This document shows, piece after piece, positions 14,000-19,297 of a stretch of DNA of 19,297 bases. Source of the stretch: an uncultured Oscillibacter sp. (GTDB taxonomy: Bacteria; Bacillota; Clostridia; Oscillospirales; Oscillospiraceae). A program made the translations under genes and the position numbers. The notes below the pieces were generated by a model, which saw only the letters and a list, made by a program, of their open reading frames with translations, did no database searches and was not told the DNA's origin. The DNA is taken from assembly GCA_910584995.1 (NCBI GenBank), contig CAJUDW010000036.1:1-19297 (forward strand), in the 5' to 3' direction. Positions within the stretch are counted from its first letter, which is position 1, and each line of letters opens with the position of its first letter.

Positions 14000-14773
14000 T
14001 TACGCCAGCCGCTGCCGGACCGCCTCGTAGAGGAGGATCGCGGCGGCAGCGGAGGCGTTTAAGGAATTTAATTTCCCCCGCATGGGGATACTTACCAGGA
14101 AGTCGCAGTTCTCCGCTGCAAGGCGGGTCATGCCGCTGCCCTCGCTGCCGATGACTATAGCGGCAGGGCCCTTCAAATCGGCATCATACAGGCCGGTGGA
14201 GCCGTCCGCCGCCGTGCCGAACACCCAGATCCCCTTCTTCTTCAAATCCTTCAGCAGGGAAGGGATATTGGGCACCCGGGCCACCGGCACATGGGCCACC
14301 GCCCCGGCGGAGGTCTTGGCCACCACGGCGGTCAATCCTGCGCTGCGGCGCTTGGGGATAATCACCCCGTGGGCCCCGGCGCACTCGGCGGTGCGGAGAA
14401 TGGCCCCCAGGTTCTGGGGATCCGAAATTTCGTCGCAGATCACCAGCAGAGGCATCTCGTTCCGCTCCGCCGCCCGATCCAGGATGGCCTCCACATCCAC
14501 ATACTCCCGCACGGCGGCCAGGGCAATCACCCCCTGGTGGGCATGGGTGCGGCTCATCGCGTCCAGCTTCCGCCGGTCCGCCTCCACCACCACAACCCCC
14601 GCCGCCCGGGCCTTGGAGGCGATATGCCCCAGGGTCTTGTCGGTCTCCCCCTTCTGCAGGTAGATCTTATCAATCGAAACCCCTGCCCGCAGCGCCTCAA
14701 TCACCGCATTCCGGCCCTCAATCACGCCGTCCGCTTCTGCGGAGAGGCTGGCTGTTCTCTTCTGCTCATCCAT
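14000..14773 (-). CDS. rlmB: 23S rRNA (guanosine-2'-O-)-methyltransferase, TrmH/RlmB family
   Basis: The protein has 257 residues from the ATG at 14773, which has GGAG eight bases upstream. A longer reading from 14806 has no binding site and would begin inside the promoter region. An N-terminal substrate-binding part (VIEGRNAVIEALRAG, typical of RlmB) is followed by the SPOUT knot domain with its three motifs. Motif 1 is LVICDEISDPQNLGAILRTA, motif 2 IVIGSEGSGM, and motif 3 VSIPMRGKLNSLNASAAAAI, where the last two make the S-adenosylmethionine pocket. The enzyme methylates a ribose 2'-OH in rRNA; RlmB modifies a guanosine of 23S rRNA in E. coli. Close relatives act on other RNA sites, so the exact nucleotide is uncertain. 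It is transcribed away from ftsH. Confidence 0.92.
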   Translation of the reverse strand: MDEQKRTASLSAEADGVIEGRNAVIEALRAGVSIDKIYLQKGETDKTLGHIASKARAAGVVVVEADRRKLDAMSRTHAHQGVIALAAVREYVDVEAILDRAAERNEMPLLVICDEISDPQNLGAILRTAECAGAHGVIIPKRRSAGLTAVVAKTSAGAVAHVPVARVPNIPSLLKDLKKKGIWVFGTAADGSTGLYDADLKGPAAIVIGSEGSGMTRLAAENCDFLVSIPMRGKLNSLNASAAAAILLYEAVRQRLA

Positions 14774-14818
14774 AAAAATTTCTCCAAAAATCAGGTATTT
14801 TGTCATAATTCAAGTGGT

Positions 14819-14824
14819 AGTATA
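14819..14824 (-). promoter_or_regulatory. Extended -10 promoter of rlmB
   Basis: On the minus strand TGGTATACT gives an extended -10 about 45 bases before the rlmB start. The hexamer 17 bases upstream (TTTTAA) is a poor -35, consistent with reliance on the TGn extension. Confidence 0.6.
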
Positions 14825-14889
14825 CCATAGATGGCGGCGGCTTAAAAGGGAAATTCACAGAAAATTAAAAGAAAAAACAGCCCTTTGCC

Positions 14890-14918
14890 TTGTAGCTTTT
14901 GGGGGATTGTGGTATACT
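14890..14918 (+). promoter_or_regulatory. Promoter of ftsH
   Basis: TTGTAG (14890-14895), a 17-base spacer and TATACT (14913-14918) with a preceding TG lie about 68 bases ahead of the ftsH start. It is divergent to, and about 90 bases from, the rlmB promoter. Confidence 0.7.
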
Positions 14919-14986
14919 GCGTCATACTTGGATTTTTCCGGATATGGCATTGCCCTTTCCGTTTTTCCAGAAAGGAGTTTCCTTCT

Positions 14987-17167
14987 ATGGATCAAAATAA
15001 CAAAAAGAACAGCCAAAACGGGAACAAAAATAATAACGGCAGCGGTTGGCGGGGCGTAGTTTCCCTGGTGTGCTGGGCACTTCTGTTCACCATCATCATC
15101 AGCTACGCTTCCACCTATATGAACAGCGCCGGGCATCAGGCCTCCTCCGTGGCCATCCCCTACAGCGATTTTGTGGGGATGCTGGAGGACGGGCAGGTAG
15201 ATGAGGTGCAGTTTGACTCCTCTGAAAATATCCTCCACATCGTCCCCTCCCCCGGATACGTCTACCGGGATGCCGAGGGCGTTACCTACACCCGCAACGA
15301 AAAAGACTTTACATTTCAGGATTTCGCAGGCCAGGAGCGGACAGTCTCCCTGGCCCTCTTCACTGTGCGCCTGGAGAGCAGCGAGACCGTCATCGCCCGG
15401 CTGGAGGAGGCTGGCGTGGCCAGATACGACCAGGAGTACCACGCGCCCAGCAGCCCCATGATGCTCTTCCTGCTGGAATATATCCTGCCCTTCGTGATTG
15501 TCATGCTGGTCTTCATGCTGGTCATGCGCTGGCTCACCTCCAAGAGCGGCATGGGCGGTATGGGCGGCATCGGCGGCGTAGGCAAGTCCAACGCCAAGGT
15601 CTATATGGAAAAGCAGACCGGCGTCACCTTCAGCGACGTGGCTGGTCAGGACGAGGCCAAGGAGTCCCTGACGGAGATTATCGACTTCCTCCACAACCCC
15701 GGGAAATACACGGAAATCGGCGCGAAACTCCCCAAGGGCGCACTGCTGGTGGGCCCTCCGGGCACCGGCAAAACCTTGCTGGCCAAGGCTGTGGCCGGAG
15801 AGGCCAACGTACCCTTCTTCTCCATCAGCGGCTCCGACTTTGTGGAGATGTTCGTCGGCGTGGGCGCGTCCCGTGTCCGTGACCTCTTCAAGGAGGCCAG
15901 TAAGGTGGCCCCCTGCATCGTCTTCATCGACGAGATTGATACCATCGGCAAATCCCGGGATAACCGCATGGGCGGCAACGATGAGCGGGAACAGACCCTG
16001 AACCAGCTTCTGGCGGAGATGGACGGTTTCGACCCCACCAAGGGCGTCATCCTTCTGGCGGCCACCAACCGCCCGGAGGTACTGGATCAGGCCCTTCTCC
16101 GCCCCGGACGCTTTGACCGCCGCATCACCATCGACCGGCCCAACCTGGCGGGCCGCATCGCCACCCTCCAGGTTCACACCCGGAACATCAAGCTGGGTGA
16201 GGACGTGAACCTGAAAAAAGTGGCCCTGGCTACGGCGGGCTGCGTAGGCGCGGATTTGGCGAACCTGGTAAACGAGGCCGCCCTCCGGGCCGTCCGCAAG
16301 GGCCGGAAGCTGGTGACCCAGGAGGACATGCTGGCCGCCTTCGAACTGGTTATCGCAGGTACGGAGAAAAAGGGCAGCGTCCTAACGGAATTTGAGAAAA
16401 AACTGGTGGCCTATCACGAGGTGGGCCACGCCATGGTTGCCTACAAGCAGAAGCACAGCGAACCGGTGCAGAAAATCACCATCGTTCCCCACACCCAGGG
16501 CTCCCTTGGCTACACCCTGCTGATGCCGGAGGAGGACAAGACGGAACTGCGCACCAAGGCGGAACTGATGGCGAAAATCACTGTCTCCATGGGCGGCCGC
16601 GCCGCCGAGGAGGTGGTGATGGACACCATGACCAACGGCGCCTCCCAGGACATCCAGGATGCCACCAACGTGGCCCGGAACATGGTCGCCATGTTCGGCA
16701 TGAGCGACGAATTCGGCATGATGGCCCTGGCCTCCAAGCGGAACCAGTACCTGGACGGCGGCTACGGCATGGACTGCGCCCAGGACACCGCCGCCCGGAT
16801 GGACAAGGCGGTAAAGATCCTTCTGGACGAGTGCTACAAGACCGCCGTGGAGGTCATCCGGGAGAACCGGGAGGACATGGACAAGGTTGTGGCCTACCTT
16901 TTGGAGAAGGAGACCATTACCGGCGGCGAAATGGTGGCCATTATCGAGGGCCGGGATCCGGAACTGGTGGAAAACCCCTACGCCTCCACCCAGGGCCTGG
17001 GGGACGGTTTCCGCCCCTCCCTGCCGGACGCCGTGGAGGCCCCGGCCAAAAAGGTCCACATGATCTCCCAGAAGATCGAGGCCCCTGCCGCCCCGGAGGA
17101 CAGTTCCGCAGAGGATGCGGAAGCATCCCCGGAGGATCCCCAGGAGCCGGACAGCCCCGAAACATAA
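14987..17167 (+). CDS. ftsH: ATP-dependent zinc metalloprotease FtsH
   Basis: The protein has 726 residues. The ATG at 14987 has AAAGGAG upstream; the open frame extends earlier through the promoter and is not coding. A polar, Asn-rich N-terminus precedes one transmembrane helix (about 22-44), an extracytoplasmic domain of roughly 110 residues and a second helix (about 158-180). The AAA+ module carries Walker A GPPGTGKT (256-263), Walker B CIVFIDEID and the second region of homology up to RPGRFDRRI. The protease has the zinc motif HEVGH at 477-481, and TNGASQDIQDAT supplies the third ligand Asp. FtsH extracts and degrades membrane proteins and unstable regulators. The C-terminal 60 residues form an acidic, proline-rich tail. 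The gene is monocistronic with its own promoter and terminator. Confidence 0.97.
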   Translation: MDQNNKKNSQNGNKNNNGSGWRGVVSLVCWALLFTIIISYASTYMNSAGHQASSVAIPYSDFVGMLEDGQVDEVQFDSSENILHIVPSPGYVYRDAEGVTYTRNEKDFTFQDFAGQERTVSLALFTVRLESSETVIARLEEAGVARYDQEYHAPSSPMMLFLLEYILPFVIVMLVFMLVMRWLTSKSGMGGMGGIGGVGKSNAKVYMEKQTGVTFSDVAGQDEAKESLTEIIDFLHNPGKYTEIGAKLPKGALLVGPPGTGKTLLAKAVAGEANVPFFSISGSDFVEMFVGVGASRVRDLFKEASKVAPCIVFIDEIDTIGKSRDNRMGGNDEREQTLNQLLAEMDGFDPTKGVILLAATNRPEVLDQALLRPGRFDRRITIDRPNLAGRIATLQVHTRNIKLGEDVNLKKVALATAGCVGADLANLVNEAALRAVRKGRKLVTQEDMLAAFELVIAGTEKKGSVLTEFEKKLVAYHEVGHAMVAYKQKHSEPVQKITIVPHTQGSLGYTLLMPEEDKTELRTKAELMAKITVSMGGRAAEEVVMDTMTNGASQDIQDATNVARNMVAMFGMSDEFGMMALASKRNQYLDGGYGMDCAQDTAARMDKAVKILLDECYKTAVEVIRENREDMDKVVAYLLEKETITGGEMVAIIEGRDPELVENPYASTQGLGDGFRPSLPDAVEAPAKKVHMISQKIEAPAAPEDSSAEDAEASPEDPQEPDSPET

Positions 17168-17171
17168 ACCG

Positions 17172-17206
17172 TCACCCCGCCCGGAAATGGGCGGGGTGAA
17201 ATTTTT
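17172..17206 (+). terminator. ftsH terminator
   Basis: TCACCCCGCCC (17172-17182) and GGGCGGGGTGA (17189-17199) form a perfect 11-bp stem, followed by AATTTTT. Confidence 0.95.
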
Positions 17207-17217
17207 CCCGGCGGCGG

Positions 17218-17246
17218 TTGACAACCCCTTATCTTTGTGCTATGGT
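17218..17246 (+). promoter_or_regulatory. Promoter of the glycine riboswitch transcript
   Basis: A consensus TTGACA (17218-17223), a 17-base spacer and TATGGT (17241-17246) with a preceding TGC stand about 30 bases ahead of the first aptamer. Confidence 0.8.
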
Positions 17247-17276
17247 ATCTTGTAAACTGCATAAAGACAGACGAAA

Positions 17277-17446
17277 CGCACAGGAAAACGGCCCTTGGGC
17301 CTGCCGAAGGAGTGACACTCTCAGGTTTCCTTTCGAGGATGAGGACTGTGCGTCGATGTGACTCTGGAGAAGCTCGATCAACCGGGTGCCGAAGGTGCAA
17401 CGCGGCGGCAGAACGCCCCGCCAATCTCTCAGGCAAAAGGACAGAG
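17277..17446 (+). ncRNA. Tandem glycine riboswitch
   Basis: Two aptamers follow each other. In the first, P1 is CGCACAG (17277-17283) with CTGTGCG (17346-17352), and the core has GCCGAAGGAG, then CTCTCAGG. In the second, P1 is CTCTG (17362-17366) with CAGAG (17442-17446), and the core has GCCGAAGGTGCAA, then CTCTCAGGCAAAAGGACAG, the hallmark of the glycine aptamer. A linker of about nine bases separates them, as in classical cooperative pairs. Downstream are a GC hairpin (CCGGCGGG/CCCGCCGG, 17455-17477) and a terminator, which together probably form the expression platform. The RNA senses glycine and sets the level of the symporter gene. Whether glycine turns expression on or off cannot be decided by eye. 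Confidence 0.93.
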
Positions 17447-17495
17447 GAAAACAGCCGGCGGGGCGCAAGCCCGCCGGTTCAATGGACTTTCCTTT

Positions 17496-17525
17496 GGGCT
17501 GCGGGCATTTCCGCGGCCCATTTTT
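17496..17525 (+). terminator. Riboswitch-controlled intrinsic terminator
   Basis: GGGCTGCGG (17496-17504) pairs with CCGCGGCCC (17511-17519), including one G-U pair, around GCATTT. ATTTTT follows. It stands between the second aptamer and the coding region, the expected place of a transcriptional expression platform. A further perfect hairpin (CCGGAAGG/CCTTCCGG, 17536-17555) lies just before the ribosome binding site. Confidence 0.75.
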
Positions 17526-17575
17526 CGCCTGTCTCCCGGAAGGTTCCCCTTCCGGCAAGAGAAAGGAAGTTCGGC

Positions 17576-18985
17576 ATGGCAGAAATCATCGCCTCCCTGG
17601 AGGCCAACCTCTTCCCCATTGTGGCAAAAATCAACGAGTACCTCTCCAACTACATCCTGGTGTTCCTCCTCATCGGCGTTGGCCTGTGGTATTCCATCCG
17701 CACCCGCTTTGTCCAGATCCGCTGCTTCGGCGAGGGTATGAAAAAGGCCTTCGGCAACCTCACCCTCCGGGGCGGGCGGCACGAGCAGGGCATGAGTTCC
17801 TTCCAGGCCCTGGCCACCGCTATTGCCGCCCAGGTGGGCACCGGCAACATTGTGGGCGCGTCCGGTGCGATTCTCACCGGCGGCCCCGGCGCGATTTTCT
17901 GGATGTGGCTCATCGCCTTCTTCGGCATGGCCACCATCTATGCCGAAGCCACCCTTGCCATCAAGACCCGGCAGGCGGATTCCGACGGCTCCTACCGGGG
18001 CGGCCCCGTGTACTACATCACCACCGCTTTCCAGGGCGGTTTCGGCAAGTTCCTGGCAGGCTTCTTCGCCATCGCCATCATCCTGGCCCTGGGCTTCATG
18101 GGCTGCATGGTGCAGTCCAACTCCATCGGCTCCACCTTTGAAACCGCGTTCCACGTCCCCTCCTGGATTGTGGGCCTCGTGCTGGTGGCTATCTGCGGCG
18201 TCATCTTCCTGGGCGGCGTCCAGCGGCTGGCGGCCGTTACGGAGAAGGTGGTGCCGGTCATGGCGGCCATTTTCCTGTTGGGAGGCCTTGTGGTGCTGGT
18301 GGCCCGGGCCAAGTACCTGCCCGCCACGTTCGCCATGATTTTCAAATACGCTTTCCAGCCCCAGGCCATTATCGGCGGCGGCGTGGGCTACGCGCTGAAA
18401 ACCGCCATCAGCCAGGGCGCAAAGCGGGGCCTGTTCTCCAACGAGGCCGGTATGGGCTCCACGCCCCACGCCCACGCCCAGGCCAACGTGGCCGACCCCC
18501 ACGACCAGGGTGTTGTGGCGATGATCGGCGTGTTCATGGACACCTTTGTGGTGCTCACCTTGAATGCCCTGGTGGTGATTTCCACCCTCTACACCGCCGA
18601 CGGCCCCCTGGCGGCCTGCGGGGCCGCCGCGGCCAGCGAAACCCTGGGCAAGGCCAACCTGGCCCAGACCGCTTTCGGTACGGTTTTCGGCGCGGAAGCG
18701 GGGGCAATGTTTGTGGCGGTCTGCCTGTTCTTCTTCGCGTTTTCCACCATTTTGAGCTGGAACCTGTTTGGCAAGATCAACATGGTGTACCTCTTCGGAA
18801 AGAAGTCCGTCCCGGTTTATTCCCTGCTGGCGCTGGTGTTCATTTTCCTGGGCACCGTGACGGGCAGCGACTTCGTCTGGGAACTGACGGACATGTTCAA
18901 CAATCTGATGGTGATTCCCAACGCCCTGGCTCTCTTCGCGCTGACGGGGGTTGTGGTTTCCTCCGTCCATACGGGGAAGAAGTAA
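17576..18985 (+). CDS. Alanine/glycine:cation symporter (AGCS family)
   Basis: The protein has 469 residues. The ATG at 17576 has AAAGGAAG eight bases upstream; the open frame runs further up through the riboswitch, which is not translated. AGCS family marks are ATAIAAQVGTGNIVGASGAI in the first third, the loop FFGMATIYAEATLAIKTRQ, GSYRGGPVYYI and the later stretch SQGAKRGLFSNEAGMGSTPH. About ten to eleven hydrophobic segments are present. Members import alanine or glycine with Na+ or H+. The glycine riboswitch ahead of the gene makes glycine the most likely ligand of interest, for nitrogen, one-carbon supply or Stickland fermentation. The gene is monocistronic and ends at a strong terminator. 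Confidence 0.95.
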   Translation: MAEIIASLEANLFPIVAKINEYLSNYILVFLLIGVGLWYSIRTRFVQIRCFGEGMKKAFGNLTLRGGRHEQGMSSFQALATAIAAQVGTGNIVGASGAILTGGPGAIFWMWLIAFFGMATIYAEATLAIKTRQADSDGSYRGGPVYYITTAFQGGFGKFLAGFFAIAIILALGFMGCMVQSNSIGSTFETAFHVPSWIVGLVLVAICGVIFLGGVQRLAAVTEKVVPVMAAIFLLGGLVVLVARAKYLPATFAMIFKYAFQPQAIIGGGVGYALKTAISQGAKRGLFSNEAGMGSTPHAHAQANVADPHDQGVVAMIGVFMDTFVVLTLNALVVISTLYTADGPLAACGAAAASETLGKANLAQTAFGTVFGAEAGAMFVAVCLFFFAFSTILSWNLFGKINMVYLFGKKSVPVYSLLALVFIFLGTVTGSDFVWELTDMFNNLMVIPNALALFALTGVVVSSVHTGKK

Positions 18986-19001
18986 CGTCAAAAAAAGGGA
19001 T

Positions 19002-19035
19002 AGCGTGCGGGCCCCAAGGGCCCGCACGCTTTTTT
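19002..19035 (+). terminator. Symporter terminator
   Basis: AGCGTGCGGGCCC (19002-19014) and GGGCCCGCACGCT (19018-19030) are exact complements, followed by TTTTT. The few innermost pairs probably open into a larger loop. An A-rich tract precedes it, so it may work both ways. Confidence 0.95.
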
Positions 19036-19173
19036 GATGAGAGTCCCGTTTTGCTCCGCGCCCGGCGCACGCTTTGACGCTCGCTCCCCGCAAAGTGCTG
19101 CGTACACGCCGCGGAGCCCCGGACGGGGTTACGCTCATGCCGCTCTTCTGATGGGCTCATAGCAGACTTGATG

Positions 19174-19207
19174 AAAAGAGGGCGGGCCTTGCGGCCCGCC
19201 CTCTTTT
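19174..19207. terminator. Bidirectional terminator before the last gene
   Basis: AAAAGAGGGCGGGCC (19174-19188) and GGCCCGCCCTCTTTT (19193-19207) form a perfect 15-bp stem with a TTGC loop. It ends the minus-strand gene that enters at the window edge; the A/T arms let it act on both strands. Confidence 0.9.
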
Positions 19208-19248
19208 ACGTATTCCTGTTCGAACAACCGTGTCTGTCAGCTTGCGGA

Positions 19249-19297
19249 TTAGCCCAGCAGCTGCAGCACGCCCTTCGTCGAAAGGAACTCCGCCGCT
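19249..19297 (-). CDS. C-terminal end of an unidentified protein
   Basis: On the minus strand the last 15 codons read AAEFLSTKGVLQLLG and stop at TAA (19251-19249). A strong terminator lies about 40 bases further on, and base use fits a coding frame. The rest of the gene is outside the window, and the tail is too short to name a family. Confidence 0.55.
   Translation of the reverse strand, partial: AAEFLSTKGVLQLLG

Noticed and set aside
14855..16177. Minus-strand open frame of 440 codons opposite ftsH
   Set aside because: It overlaps the Walker motifs of ftsH in antisense and also crosses the ftsH promoter. No ribosome binding site or domain was found.
17429..19138. Long minus-strand open frame opposite the symporter gene
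   Set aside because: It is antisense to a clear AGCS gene and its riboswitch. The translation is rich in H, G and E with no recognisable domain, which is typical of a shadow frame in high-GC DNA.

Overview
The window reads as a chromosomal stretch of a GC-rich anaerobic Clostridia bacterium. An Oscillospiraceae or Flavonifractor/Oscillibacter-like gut organism is my inference, from an N-terminal-rubredoxin (reverse) rubrerythrin, strong GC bias in the core genes, Firmicutes-type ribosome binding sites, a tandem glycine riboswitch and a TnpV-type mobile gene. No rRNA, tRNA or CRISPR array is visible.

Bases 1 to about 3480 are accessory DNA. They hold the tail of a MobC-type mobilisation gene, a convergent two-gene operon of an ECF sigma factor and a membrane-anchored probable anti-sigma protein, a TnpV gene, and roughly 800 gene-free bases with five successive inverted repeats. 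This looks like the edge of an integrative or mobilisable element. No relaxase or integrase lies in the window.

Bases 3581 to 5741 are ordinary core genes: reverse rubrerythrin (oxidative stress) behind a palindromic operator-like site, and the ATPase YchF. Bases 5777 to 9420 are a patchwork. They hold an overlapping pair of small secreted or membrane-anchored proteins, the upstream one with an apparent single-base frameshift at its natural start. Next come an 18-bp tandem duplication, a MATE transporter with its own promoter, a truncated AT-rich GNAT acetyltransferase, and about 550 bases with no credible gene.

Bases 9496 to 14773 are on the minus strand. In transcription order they are RlmB (rRNA methyltransferase), a P-type-ATPase-shaped membrane protein that has lost its catalytic motifs, and an EF-G paralogue that lacks the switch II catalytic histidine. 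FtsH is transcribed divergently from rlmB. After FtsH, a tandem glycine riboswitch ending in an intrinsic terminator controls a sodium:alanine/glycine symporter. The window closes with two strong terminators and the last 15 codons of an unidentified minus-strand gene.

The most interesting items are the pseudo-P-type ATPase with its long disordered tail carrying two short SLEE motifs, the EF-G paralogue with altered GTPase motifs, the self-contained ECF/anti-sigma module with a candidate autoregulatory promoter, and the inverted-repeat cluster at the putative element edge.
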